Shown piece after piece: positions 17,513 to 26,438 of a DNA stretch of 64,000 nucleotides. How positions within the stretch are numbered: the stretch's first letter is position 1; each line of letters begins with the position of its first letter. Origin of the DNA: Chitinophagales bacterium (GTDB lineage: Bacteria > Bacteroidota > Bacteroidia > Chitinophagales > UBA2359); contig JAEUUX010000106.1 in the NCBI GenBank assembly GCA_016787295.1, forward strand, positions 1 to 64,000, given 5' to 3'. The notes under the pieces are model-generated. The model had not been told where the DNA came from, did not search any database, and saw nothing but the letters and a program-made list of their open reading frames with translations. Made by a program: the position numbers and the translations under genes.

Positions 17513-19120
17513 ATGAAAAATACCATTAATATATTAATAATATTAGTTTTAATAGCAAATCTTGCTAATGGACAAACTATGGACAAAACTTTACAAAAGC
17601 TTATAGACAATAAACTGATTGAACAAAAACAATCTAAAAATTTTGAAAAATTCCTTAAAATTCATGGAGTTAGTAGTATTACTGATAATGCTATATATCT
17701 ATTCTGGCTACTTGAAGAAGAATTTATGAAAATCACAGGTATACTCCATTCAAGTTCGGACGCAAGAAGATACATAGAACTTAAAGGCGAAAAGCCTACA
17801 GCCTCAGAACAAATCAAAATTAACGAAGAACTTACTCAATACCTTTCAAAACTTAAGGCTTGTGATTTAATAGACGAATATCAGTTTAATCATTTTCAAA
17901 ACAGAATAAACAATAACGATTTTATAAATTCCTCTCTTCTATTGCTAGATATTGCCGAACAAATAGCACTAAAAAAATATATGAAACCCGAAAAACTTAA
18001 AGTATTTGCAGAACTGCTTAAAAGCAAGGAAATAGTAAATTCCCAATATGATAAGCTTCTTATAGACATTGCGCAAGAAAAACTACAAAAACCAATTGAG
18101 TTTCTAAATTACTGTGATAAAGCTGTTATTATTAACGAACAAGATTATCCCGATGAACCAGAGAAATACCTTGAACTTATCTATCAAAAAACTGCTAGTG
18201 TAATTTCAGATTTAGGTTTTACAAATTTCGAGTTTAAAGTTGTTTCTGACAGTTTCCTCTTTGACAATGATTACCGTTTTGTTGTGTCTTTAGAATCAAA
18301 TGGCACAAAATATAAACAAAAAAGCTATTGTTCTACATGTAGTCAGGACGAAAGCCAATACCAAAGATATAAAGTAGAACGACAAGCATATTACAAAGTA
18401 TTCAATAAAGTTCTTGCGGACTTACAATCACCTTACAGACTCCATACAGTACAAGCTGAGGAAGGTGTTAGTCGAGCAGTATTTGGCATAATTGCTTTAA
18501 CAACAGAACAAGCAGATGTATTAAACCGTGAAAGCGGTTATATTAAGCCAAGTTATGAAGATTATGAAGGCATATCAAGTAAAAAAATAGAAAAATTGAT
18601 TGAAGAATATAACAAAATTGGGTTATTGTCTCATTTAACAAACAAACAAATTGGAGCAGCAAAAGAAGAAATGTCTGAGGAAGGAAGTATTGGTATCAAT
18701 GATGTGCTATTGTTTTTTCCTGACGTTGTATATATGTTTGATACCGAACTAAGCAATTTTGAAGACCCTTATGCCGAATTGATAAGAGAATACAAAAAAA
18801 TATCTCATAATGACTTTGATGCAACCGAAATTTCCGACAATTTTGACATAGAAAAAAACACGAAAGTTGTAGTAAAATTTAAAATAGACAACAAACCATA
18901 TAGCAAGACACTCAAAATCGAAGATGATTGGATTGATACCGATTTCTTTGATTTTATAGATAATGTTGTGAAAGAAAGCAAGTTGCGAGGACAGTTCTAT
19001 ACTCTCGATACAGGCGGACAAGATGCAAGCATTATTTATTTAACAAAAGAACAATACGACTATATACGAACAAATAAACTGTTAGTATTTTACGACGAAT
19101 CGCAAATAGAAGAAAAATAG
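17513..19120 (+). CDS. Secreted protein of unknown function with a duplicated domain
   Basis: 535 residues with a clear signal peptide, MKNTINILIILVLIANLANG. I do not recognise the family. Two C-terminal segments look like diverged copies of one alpha/beta module: about residues 220-345 (VVSLESNGTKY, then FGIIALTTEQADVLN) and 420-530 (VVKFKIDNKPY, then ASIIYLTKEQYDYI). The N-terminal part is helical, with repeated short motifs such as LQKLIDNKLI and IEKLIEEYNKIG. No metal-binding or catalytic signature is visible. It is AT-rich relative to the genes around it and probably monocistronic. A terminator at 19293-19340 serves it and the convergent lipoprotein gene. Confidence 0.8.
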   Translation: MKNTINILIILVLIANLANGQTMDKTLQKLIDNKLIEQKQSKNFEKFLKIHGVSSITDNAIYLFWLLEEEFMKITGILHSSSDARRYIELKGEKPTASEQIKINEELTQYLSKLKACDLIDEYQFNHFQNRINNNDFINSSLLLLDIAEQIALKKYMKPEKLKVFAELLKSKEIVNSQYDKLLIDIAQEKLQKPIEFLNYCDKAVIINEQDYPDEPEKYLELIYQKTASVISDLGFTNFEFKVVSDSFLFDNDYRFVVSLESNGTKYKQKSYCSTCSQDESQYQRYKVERQAYYKVFNKVLADLQSPYRLHTVQAEEGVSRAVFGIIALTTEQADVLNRESGYIKPSYEDYEGISSKKIEKLIEEYNKIGLLSHLTNKQIGAAKEEMSEEGSIGINDVLLFFPDVVYMFDTELSNFEDPYAELIREYKKISHNDFDATEISDNFDIEKNTKVVVKFKIDNKPYSKTLKIEDDWIDTDFFDFIDNVVKESKLRGQFYTLDTGGQDASIIYLTKEQYDYIRTNKLLVFYDESQIEEK

Positions 19121-19292
19121 TTCCACATAACAACAGTTTGGCAAAATGGAGCGTTACATTAAACTCACTAGTTGTTAGTATAGCTATTCATTTAAACTTT
19201 AGTACAAGAACCGAACCATTATGCTTTATTTTCCACCACTTTGTCAAGTTGCAAACTATTGATTTTAATAATCACACTTTCTCCCCAAAAAC

Positions 19293-19340
19293 AAACCGTC
19301 TCACCCTTCGAAGAACAACTTTCGAAGGGTGAGACGGTTT
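19293..19340. terminator. Bidirectional terminator between convergent genes
   Basis: A perfect 20-bp inverted repeat (left arm 19293-19312, right arm 19321-19340; core CCGTCTCACCCTTCGAA) has T tails on both strands. It separates the plus-strand secreted protein from the minus-strand lipoprotein. Confidence 0.9.
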
Positions 19341-19384
19341 TATTATTTGTTTGTTTTTTTGTTTATCCAATGCCACACCCACAC

Positions 19385-20464
19385 CTATTGTGCAGGTTTA
19401 ACTTTAGATTTGGGTTTGCCACCGTTCATTTGGTCGTCTACCATTTTTTGCTGTAGCGAACGGTCACAAAGTTGGTGGTAGTAGGTGCGGGCTTTTTTGC
19501 TGCCATGTTTTTGCCAAGATTCTTTTGCCCAATTTTTTGCCAAGTCCAATTTACCTTCCACTTCACAGGCAACAGCCATGTTGTAGGAGGCACGTTGGGC
19601 TATTTTTTTGTCAGCAGATTGGGTGAGAGGTTGCCATGTTTTAGCGGCTTCTTGCCATTGGTTGCTGCGAGCTTTGCGGGCGGCATTTTTCATCTCGTCG
19701 CTACCTTTGTGGTAATACTCGCGCCCGATTCTTATCCAAGTAGGCGCGATTCGCATGCCATATTTTTGTCCTGCTGCAAAACACACTTGGTCAATGGCAG
19801 CTTGTTGCGGAGGCAATTCTGCAAGGGCTTGTTGCTCGGTTTTGCCCGAACTATCCCAGCCAATATTTTCGGTAATGACCAATTCATCTATGATTTTTTT
19901 GTTTTTGGGGTCATAGAGTCGCCAGCCTATTCGCACAGAGGCATCGAGTCTGCCTTGATAGGTGGTAGTGGTCACGTCGTTGCCTTTACTATCTTTGGTT
20001 TTGTTCACAGTGCTTTTGGTGGCATAGCGCGTATCGGAGTCGAGCAATTCGAGGGCAGCTACAGCATCGGTACTATAGGCTTCGCAAATTTTGTTGACTT
20101 CGCTCCATTCCATTGGCATTCCCATCGACAGACCATCACTGTTGGCGGTTTCTACTTGGGTGTATTTGACATTGAAGCGCGGCGTGCGGGTGAGGGCTTC
20201 GCTCAAACCGCGCGTGGCATTGGCTGCACCACTGCGGTCTTGCATCAGGTTTTCGCCTGTTGCCATGCCTTCGAGACCATTGATAAAGTTCTTTTTCGGG
20301 ATACTACGGTTGACCGTAGCAACAGTGTTGATATGCGACGGAATCGCAAAAGCAGCCGGACGTAGGGCTTGAATAGAGGTGGTGGTGGTGCTACAACTGT
20401 TCATAAAGCAGCAAAAAACCAAAGTTGCTATGGCACTACCAAACAAAAAGCGTGGATTAGTCAT
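19385..20464 (-). CDS. DUF6340 family lipoprotein
   Basis: 359 residues. A signal sequence ends in the lipobox MNSC with lipidated Cys24. The body matches the Bacteroidota DUF6340 family as I recall it: INTVATVNRSIPKK near the N-terminus, MEWSEVNKICEAYSTDAVAALELLDSD, then VRIGWRLYDPKNKKIIDE. A C-terminal pair of TPR-like helices (RASYNMAVACEVEGKLDLAKNWA) follows. The function of the family is unknown; an outer-membrane periplasmic-facing location is likely. It starts 14 bases after the stop of the upstream small lipoprotein gene, so the two form an operon. Confidence 0.8.
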   Translation of the reverse strand: MTNPRFLFGSAIATLVFCCFMNSCSTTTTSIQALRPAAFAIPSHINTVATVNRSIPKKNFINGLEGMATGENLMQDRSGAANATRGLSEALTRTPRFNVKYTQVETANSDGLSMGMPMEWSEVNKICEAYSTDAVAALELLDSDTRYATKSTVNKTKDSKGNDVTTTTYQGRLDASVRIGWRLYDPKNKKIIDELVITENIGWDSSGKTEQQALAELPPQQAAIDQVCFAAGQKYGMRIAPTWIRIGREYYHKGSDEMKNAARKARSNQWQEAAKTWQPLTQSADKKIAQRASYNMAVACEVEGKLDLAKNWAKESWQKHGSKKARTYYHQLCDRSLQQKMVDDQMNGGKPKSKVKPAQ

Positions 20465-20478
20465 TGCGTATGCTAGTT

Positions 20479-20985
20479 TTATTTTTGGGGGATACTATCC
20501 GTTGTAGACGTTACAGAGCCGGGTTGGTTTAATTTTTCGCGCTTAAAATCGATGAGCATATTGCGAATATCGCGGTCAAAACCCGTCAAAATACTTGAGG
20601 TGGTATCCATAATTTCGACCAAATTGCGGTGCAATGCTTTGGCATCGTTCTGGTATACCTCACTGACTTGGTTGCGGCTAAGTTTTTTGTATTTTGCTAA
20701 ATAATACATAATCGGATATTTGCCTATTTCGAGTTTGTCGTGATAGGTCAATTCACCCTCATGTATGTAGTATTGGGTTTGTGCAAAATCGTTAATTTTT
20801 CCGTCTGCATTATTCCAGTCTTTGGAGTCGAAAATATTGGAATTTTGCTGCACATCTTGCATAAAACTTCTGTAAGCGGCTAAGTATTCGTCTTTCGATG
20901 GCTTGGATTTAAAATAATCGCAACTTTGATAGGTACTAAAAAACACTACGATTAGCAAGAATAGAATTTTGTTGATAGTTTTCAT
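20479..20985 (-). CDS. Small lipoprotein of unknown function
   Basis: 168 residues. The signal sequence MKTINKILFLLIVVFFSTYQ is followed by SCDYF, a plausible lipobox with Cys22. The mature part is charged and helical with a TYHDKLEIGKYPIMYYL segment. I do not recognise a domain. It is the first gene of a two-gene operon with the DUF6340 lipoprotein, 14 bases downstream. A weak -7-like TATCTTTA is at 21044-21051 on the minus strand. The two may form a single envelope complex, which is inference only. Confidence 0.75.
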   Translation of the reverse strand: MKTINKILFLLIVVFFSTYQSCDYFKSKPSKDEYLAAYRSFMQDVQQNSNIFDSKDWNNADGKINDFAQTQYYIHEGELTYHDKLEIGKYPIMYYLAKYKKLSRNQVSEVYQNDAKALHRNLVEIMDTTSSILTGFDRDIRNMLIDFKREKLNQPGSVTSTTDSIPQK

Positions 20986-21197
20986 CTAAACAAATTTGTT
21001 GGGTGAATACAAGGTGGACGGTTTGCATGGCATAAATCGGGCGTAAAGATACGCAAAAAAAAGCGATTAGCCTACAATAAACAACATTTTTCGTTCTACG
21101 GCTTCGATATACGCAATATTGTGGGTGAATATATTGCTTTATTGCTGATTCATGTATTTTCTATGAATTTCATTACTATTTCTCGTATTTTGTGCGT

Positions 21198-21205
21198 AAC
21201 TTTGC
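21198..21205 (+). promoter_or_regulatory. Promoter -7 element that sets the prfA start
   Basis: TAACTTTG fits TAnnTTTG. Transcription would start about 21212, after the GTG at 21192 and just before the GTG at 21222, so the shorter protein is favoured. No -33 box is clear. Confidence 0.55.
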
Positions 21206-21221
21206 CCCTAAAATTAGTATC

Positions 21222-22304
21222 GTGATAGAAAAATTAGAGCAACTTAGGCAAAAATGGACAGACTTGGGCGAACAATTAGCCTCGCCCGAAGTGATTAATG
21301 ACCATAAATTGACTGCCAAAATACACAAACAATACAAAGAACTACAACCTATTGTAGATGCTTTTACACGTTATGAGTCGGTGTTGAGCAACATCGAAAC
21401 GAACCGCGACATCGTTCATAACGACAAAGACCCCGATTTTAGGGAGATGGCAAAGGAAGAGTTGTCTATCCTTGAGCCACAATTGGAAGATCTCGATGCC
21501 GAATTGCGCGACCTGCTCCTTCCGCGCGATCCCGAAGATAGCAAAAACGCCATTCTCGAAATCCGTGCAGGAACAGGTGGTGACGAAGCAGCTATTTTTG
21601 CAGGCGATTTATACCGTATGTACACCCGTTTTGCCGACCGCAAAGGTTGGAAATATTCGGCTATTACTGTGAATGATAGCTCCGCTGGTGGTTACAAAGA
21701 GGTGGTGCTGGAAGTGACTGGCGACAACGTATATGGCGAACTCAAATACGAATCGGGCGTACATCGCGTGCAACGTGTTCCTGCCACCGAATCGCAAGGG
21801 CGCGTCCATACCTCCGCTGCTACGGTTGCCGTATTGCCCGAAGCCGACGACGACGTAGAAATTATTATTAACGATGCCGACCTAAAAATCGATACTTTTA
21901 GGGCATCAGGCGCGGGCGGACAACACGTCAACAAGACCGAATCGGCTATCCGAATTACGCATATGCCGACTGGTGTGGTGGTGGAATGCCAGAAAGAGCG
22001 TTCACAAAACCAAAACAAAGAGGTAGCGATGCAGGTGTTGAAAACCAAACTGTATGAGGCAGAATACCAAAAACGCATGGAAGAAATCGCCAAACACCGC
22101 AAAACATTGGTATCGACCGGCGACCGTTCTGCCAAAATCCGTACTTACAACTACCCGCAAGGACGCATGACCGACCACCGAATCAATTTAACCATCTATA
22201 ATCTACAGGCAATTATGGACGGTGATATTCAAGAGACTATTGACCAACTCCAAATCGCTGAAAATGCAGAAAAACTGAAAGCAGGAGAGGAAATTGGGGT
22301 GTAG
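21222..22304 (+). CDS. prfA: Peptide chain release factor 1
   Basis: 360 residues from GTG 21222 (MIEKLEQLRQKW), the normal RF1 start and length; the 10-residue extension to GTG 21192 overlaps the promoter. RF1 recognises UAA and UAG stop codons on the ribosome. The catalytic GGQ motif is in ASGAGGQHVNKTESAIRI. The PCRF domain is at the N-terminus, with AGTGGDEAAIFAGDL in the middle. The codon-recognition loop is consistent with RF1: the family PxT appears as VPATESQGRVHTSAA. All conserved parts are present. Monocistronic. Confidence 0.96.
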   Translation: MIEKLEQLRQKWTDLGEQLASPEVINDHKLTAKIHKQYKELQPIVDAFTRYESVLSNIETNRDIVHNDKDPDFREMAKEELSILEPQLEDLDAELRDLLLPRDPEDSKNAILEIRAGTGGDEAAIFAGDLYRMYTRFADRKGWKYSAITVNDSSAGGYKEVVLEVTGDNVYGELKYESGVHRVQRVPATESQGRVHTSAATVAVLPEADDDVEIIINDADLKIDTFRASGAGGQHVNKTESAIRITHMPTGVVVECQKERSQNQNKEVAMQVLKTKLYEAEYQKRMEEIAKHRKTLVSTGDRSAKIRTYNYPQGRMTDHRINLTIYNLQAIMDGDIQETIDQLQIAENAEKLKAGEEIGV

Positions 22305-22646
22305 GCTGACGACCTTCGAAAAGCTATTTGGCAAGACTCACAGATGGGCAAAGAGTATATTGGGCATGTGTTTCGTGTGGCGCGCGATATCATAAAAAAT
22401 CAAGCAACATACGCCTAACCCCACCATTCTACCTACTTTTTGACAAGGCGTTAGCCGCCGCAAAAAAATTGAGTGCAATAGTTCGAAGGGCGAAGCGCGT
22501 TAGGGATGCGGAGGGTGGCGTTAGCCAGTGCGGAGAGCAACGCAGCACCAAGCGTAGCGAAGCCCGCAGCAGCCCGCCCGCCAGGGAACGCCCAAAAAAA
22601 TAATATCATATCGGCTGTTGTGAATCGTTCTGTTTTTGGGCTATTA
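22305..22646. other. Intergenic region after prfA
   Basis: 342 bases. The second half holds copy 2 of the GC-rich dispersed element. The first half has no convincing gene or hairpin. Confidence 0.6.
22481..22601 (+). repeat. GC-rich dispersed intergenic element, copy 2
   Basis: Same block order as the copy at 9293: GAAGCGCGTTAGGGATG, GGTGGCGTTAGCCAGTGCG, GTAGCGAAGCCC, then GGGAACGCCCAAAAAA. It diverges in the middle and is the most different of the three. Confidence 0.82.
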
Positions 22647-24527
22647 TCACTCCACTACCACCTTATAATGCGCCATCAAATTCCCTTTTGCATCGTTGAG
22701 TTGCAGTAGGTAGATACCCGCAGCCAAGGCTTTTCGGTTGAACGAAAAAGTGTTGTCACCTGCAAGGGCTTGTCCGCTATATAATTGGCGGACAGACTGT
22801 CCCAAAAGATTGTATAACTGAATGCTGATGTCTGTGTTGCGGGGCAAGGTAAAACGGATAGCGAATCCATCATAACTCGGATTTGGATAGAGCGACAGGT
22901 CAGATAGCAACATATTGGAAGCAGGTGCAATGCCCACAGGGTCGGCAAGACTGCCCGCAATCCAGTTGCGCCAATTGCCATTGGCACGGGCTGTTTGTCC
23001 CATCATCCATGTTTCGGTGATGGTGTTGTATTTTCGCTGAATGCCTGTGTAGTCTCCCCAACGACAATTGGCATCGCAACCTACTGTGATAGCTCCGTTT
23101 CCGACACGAACAGTTTGCAAGGTGGTCGGAAGCATGTTGTGGTCAAACTGTATGGTGCGCATTTCGGGATATACGTTTTCGCTACTTGCCAAACACACCA
23201 TCGTAATGGCTCGGTTGTTTTCGTCGGTGCCACTCGATGCGATGGCTGCGTAGCACAAATCAACGTCGCCGCCCGACAAGGTATAGGAAGTGTTGTTGAG
23301 GTCGGATAGGCGCAAGCGGTTATAGCAAATGCCGTTCCAACCCGCCGCATTGGGCGAACCTGAGTCGCGGTCTTTGGCAAAAGCATAATGCACCATACCG
23401 TTGAGATAGAACGCACTGCGGATAACTGTGCCTGCGGTACGCAGTTTTTTGTTGCTATCTTTTTGGTAGGCAGGCGTACCGGACTCGTAGGTGTCGATGG
23501 TCACGTTGTAGTACAGTATTTCGGGATTACCGTCCAAATCGTCGGTCAAGTCATAAAATTTGACGCTGTTGCCGCTGGTGGTGCTACTTGTGGCAATGAG
23601 GTAACAGCCTGGTCCATACTGTTCGGATTGTCCTGCACTCAAAGGCACTAAAGTCGACGGACTGCCTTGTATGTCATACCAATACTGGAACGAAATTTCG
23701 TTGCCCTCATAGCCATCTGCTTTGGTGATTTGGTAGAGCAAGGCTTGGTCAAAACCTGTGTTGTAGGAATTACCCGAAATGTAGAGTTCGTTTTGCGAAA
23801 AACCTACTGACGGATAATCGAACCATGTGCCATTGTCCAAAGGATTGCCGTCTAATTCATACAAATACCAACCATCAAGAGGGTCGTTGGAAACCGAAAA
23901 ACACAACAAAATTTTGGAGTTTTGGGGGCTTCGGTCGTTCAAGATGAGCATCATAAAACGGTCGGCAGCAGGGTCATAGACCACGCGCGGGTCAAAAAGG
24001 TCGGCGGAAAGGTCAAAGTCGGAGAATAAATTGTCGAAAGTTGTTCCGCCCAACAAATTACCGTTGGTATCAAAATAAGAAATTTGGGAGTTGATAACCC
24101 CCACAATAATGCCATTGTTGGAGATGGCAATGTGGTCGTCGGGCGGATACCAGTTGGTGGTTTCGTTGCCTTCGAAAGAAGCCGTTATAGTACTTGGTGC
24201 AGTGGGAATGAGGTCGGTGTTTGGGGTGCGTTGTACCACTTGTGCGGCTTTTCGCTGCATTTTTTCAGCTTGGCGCAACAAAAATTGCTTGTCTTGCTCC
24301 TCTGGCAAGGATTTGTGGCTAACCCTATGATGCACCAAACGCGGCTGCCATGCCACTAAATCGGATTGAATACGAACTATACCTTTGCTTGACCGATGGA
24401 AAATAGCCGATTTTTTTGCCACTTGCCCATCTTTGATGGCTGCCACAGGAAGAGGTATTTTGGAGGATTGTGCCAGAGCGCTTATGCTCACACACAACAA
24501 AAAATAGACAAATAGATTTTTTTTCAT
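22647..24527 (-). CDS. Secreted protein with T9SS type A sorting domain
   Basis: 626 residues with signal peptide MKKNLFVYFLLCVSISALAQ. Residues about 120-540 are beta-rich with repeated Asp/Asn/Gly and aromatic motifs (FDPRVVYDPAADRFMMLIL, then WFDYPSVGFSQNELYISGN), which suggests a beta-propeller-like fold. The C-terminus LYPNPSYDGFAIRF through GIYLLQL is a type A T9SS sorting domain, so the protein should be exported and attached to the surface or released. No catalytic motif is visible. Single gene. Its stop lies about 45 bases from dispersed element copy 2. Confidence 0.85.
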   Translation of the reverse strand: MKKNLFVYFLLCVSISALAQSSKIPLPVAAIKDGQVAKKSAIFHRSSKGIVRIQSDLVAWQPRLVHHRVSHKSLPEEQDKQFLLRQAEKMQRKAAQVVQRTPNTDLIPTAPSTITASFEGNETTNWYPPDDHIAISNNGIIVGVINSQISYFDTNGNLLGGTTFDNLFSDFDLSADLFDPRVVYDPAADRFMMLILNDRSPQNSKILLCFSVSNDPLDGWYLYELDGNPLDNGTWFDYPSVGFSQNELYISGNSYNTGFDQALLYQITKADGYEGNEISFQYWYDIQGSPSTLVPLSAGQSEQYGPGCYLIATSSTTSGNSVKFYDLTDDLDGNPEILYYNVTIDTYESGTPAYQKDSNKKLRTAGTVIRSAFYLNGMVHYAFAKDRDSGSPNAAGWNGICYNRLRLSDLNNTSYTLSGGDVDLCYAAIASSGTDENNRAITMVCLASSENVYPEMRTIQFDHNMLPTTLQTVRVGNGAITVGCDANCRWGDYTGIQRKYNTITETWMMGQTARANGNWRNWIAGSLADPVGIAPASNMLLSDLSLYPNPSYDGFAIRFTLPRNTDISIQLYNLLGQSVRQLYSGQALAGDNTFSFNRKALAAGIYLLQLNDAKGNLMAHYKVVVE

Positions 24528-24702
24528 AGTTCAAAAATTTATTTAAAATTAAGACCAAACAACCTAAATTCTTGCACAAAAACATTTGTAGCTTAAACCA
24601 AAATCTGTTTGGTTTGTCTACTATAGATGGCAATAATGTGTAGACTTTCAGGCTTTATATTGTTGTTTTATAGACTCAAAAAAGACGATTATTTAAATTA
24701 TT

Positions 24703-25233
24703 ATGAAAAATTTACTGTACTTTGTAGGTTGTTTACTTATCTCGCTTGTCACTTTTGCACAAAATGAAACATCATCGCTCCAAAACACGCCACCTATTTA
24801 CACCAAAGGCATCGATATACCCCAAATGGACGAAATGCCCAATTTCAAATTTTATGATTTGGCGGGTAATGTGGTTAGTAAACAAACCTTGCAGTATAAC
24901 AACTATCTGACCTTCATTTTTTATGACACAGATTGTTCACATTGTCACAAACAAGCCGAACAAATTGCAGCAAATCTCAAAAAATTTAAGAAAAGCCAAA
25001 TTTTGTGGGTAACAATTGGTGAAGATGTTCAAATTAAGGCTTTTCAAGAAAAATACTTTGCCAAATTGCCCGCCAATGTGCTGTTTGTCAACGACCGCGA
25101 TATGAATATCTTTGAGGCATACAACGGCACTGTCACCGAAACACCTACCATTATTATCTATAACAAAGCGAAACAAGAAATCGCTCGAATGTACGAAACA
25201 CCCGTAGAAAAAATCTATAGCCAATTCAAATAG
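24703..25233 (+). CDS. Secreted thioredoxin-like protein
   Basis: 176 residues with signal peptide MKNLLYFVGCLLISLVTFAQ. A thioredoxin fold carries Cys78-Ser-His-Cys81 after a beta strand (FIFYDTDCSHC) and a cis-Pro-like TPTIIIYN near the C-terminus. The active site fits a periplasmic redoxin of the TlpA/AhpC-TSA type acting in disulfide exchange or thiol-dependent reduction. A paralogue follows 30 bases downstream, with similar NYLTFIFYDxxCxHC and KKFKK segments, so this is a local duplication. Partner proteins are unknown. Confidence 0.87.
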   Translation: MKNLLYFVGCLLISLVTFAQNETSSLQNTPPIYTKGIDIPQMDEMPNFKFYDLAGNVVSKQTLQYNNYLTFIFYDTDCSHCHKQAEQIAANLKKFKKSQILWVTIGEDVQIKAFQEKYFAKLPANVLFVNDRDMNIFEAYNGTVTETPTIIIYNKAKQEIARMYETPVEKIYSQFK

Positions 25234-25263
25234 ATCCAAAACTAAATTTCTTTATCGTTCTGT

Positions 25264-25743
25264 ATGCAGTCAATTAAATGGTTACAATGGGGTTTATGTT
25301 TGTTTTTTTGTGTTCAGTCGGTGCTGGTATTGGCACAAAAAACCTTGCCCGCCTATTCTTTTGAAGACCTGAATGGCAAAATGGTGCAATTAGACCAGCT
25401 TCCATATAAGAAATACTTAAGCATTGTGCTGTATGACCCTGGTTGCGACCATTGTCAGCATGAAGCCGAGTCAATAGCCAAATCGTTCAAAAAATTCAAA
25501 AAAACGCGCTTTGTGTGGATAACCATCAACACACCCGCCACAATGCTCGAATTTAGGGATAAGTATTTTACGCCTGAAATGAGCAAAGATATGGTATTTT
25601 TGTATGATAAACAAATGCTTATCCTCAAAAAATTTGACGATTTTATAGAAACACCAACAGTACTTATCTATGATAAGCACAAAAAATTGGTGGCTGCACC
25701 CGTGAAAGCCCTTGCTCCTGATATTTATAAGTATTATAAGTAG
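25264..25743 (+). CDS. Secreted thioredoxin-like protein, paralogue
   Basis: 159 residues with a signal peptide ending in VLVLAQ. Active site Cys61-Asp-His-Cys64 in LSIVLYDPGCDHC, with TPTVLIYDK as the cis-Pro region. It shares order and length with the upstream gene (SKSFKKFKKTRFVWITI matches KKFKKSQILWVTI), showing tandem duplication. Both are probably periplasmic redoxins. The downstream neighbour darT starts 37 bases after its stop on the same strand, but I see no functional link. Confidence 0.86.
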   Translation: MQSIKWLQWGLCLFFCVQSVLVLAQKTLPAYSFEDLNGKMVQLDQLPYKKYLSIVLYDPGCDHCQHEAESIAKSFKKFKKTRFVWITINTPATMLEFRDKYFTPEMSKDMVFLYDKQMLILKKFDDFIETPTVLIYDKHKKLVAAPVKALAPDIYKYYK

Positions 25744-25780
25744 ATAAAACAAGTGGTTCGTAACGAAAAGTTGATTTTTT

Positions 25781-26404
25781 ATGAATCTAAATGAAATTAA
25801 ATTGCATAGGCTTACGCATATATCTAATATCCGCCATATTATTACTTATGGAATTACACATAAAAAATCGCTTAATCGCAACCCTAATTATAAAGCTATA
25901 GGAGACAGCGGCTTGATAGATAAGCGAAGTGCAATCATAATACCTAATAATAATACTTTGTTAGGTGATTATATTCCTTTTTACTTCGGCACTAGAATGC
26001 CTATGCTATATATTATACAAAAAGGTTTCAATGGATTAGTGCTTATTGACCCTGAAGAACTAATATATTGTATTACTAATGTGCAACAGATACTTGACAT
26101 GGAAATTCCTTTTCTCTTCACCAATGCACATGCCTCCACAAAGCGGTGTCGTTTTTATGGTTTTGACCAAGTTAACCAACTTGAAGAAATTGTGGATTTT
26201 GTGGCAGTACGTAATCAAACATGGGGAAAAGAAGAAAACTTGGATACCAAACACAAAAAAGAAGCAGAGTTTTTAGTGTATACTGATATTCCATTTAATG
26301 GTATTACTAATTTTGCAGTATACAATAGTTCAGCCCAAAAACAACTGATTGATTTGGGTATTCATGCTAGTCAAATTGTAATAAATCACAAATACTATTA
26401 CTAA
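25781..26404 (+). CDS. darT: DarT, DNA ADP-ribosyltransferase toxin
   Basis: 207-residue member of the DarT (DUF4433) family. DarT transfers ADP-ribose from NAD to bases in single-stranded DNA, halting replication. Family motifs in order: LTHISNI at 11-17 (with His13), GDSGLIDKR at 41-49 (Arg49 fits the NAD-binding arginine), NAHAST at 115-120 (His117), and the catalytic-glutamate segment EAEFLV with Glu163. It looks intact. The antitoxin darG starts 34 bases downstream. The DarG C-terminal part suggests the DarTG2 type, whose known target is thymidine. Upstream genes are unrelated redoxins. Confidence 0.92.
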   Translation: MNLNEIKLHRLTHISNIRHIITYGITHKKSLNRNPNYKAIGDSGLIDKRSAIIIPNNNTLLGDYIPFYFGTRMPMLYIIQKGFNGLVLIDPEELIYCITNVQQILDMEIPFLFTNAHASTKRCRFYGFDQVNQLEEIVDFVAVRNQTWGKEENLDTKHKKEAEFLVYTDIPFNGITNFAVYNSSAQKQLIDLGIHASQIVINHKYYY

Positions 26405-26438
26405 CAAACTACAAATAATCTCGAAAAACTAAGTACGC

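Noticed and set aside
19472-20365. 297-codon plus-strand frame opposite the DUF6340 lipoprotein
   Set aside because: The opposite strand carries a clear lipoprotein with lipobox and family motifs; the plus-strand translation is low complexity and Cys/Phe-rich as expected for a shadow.
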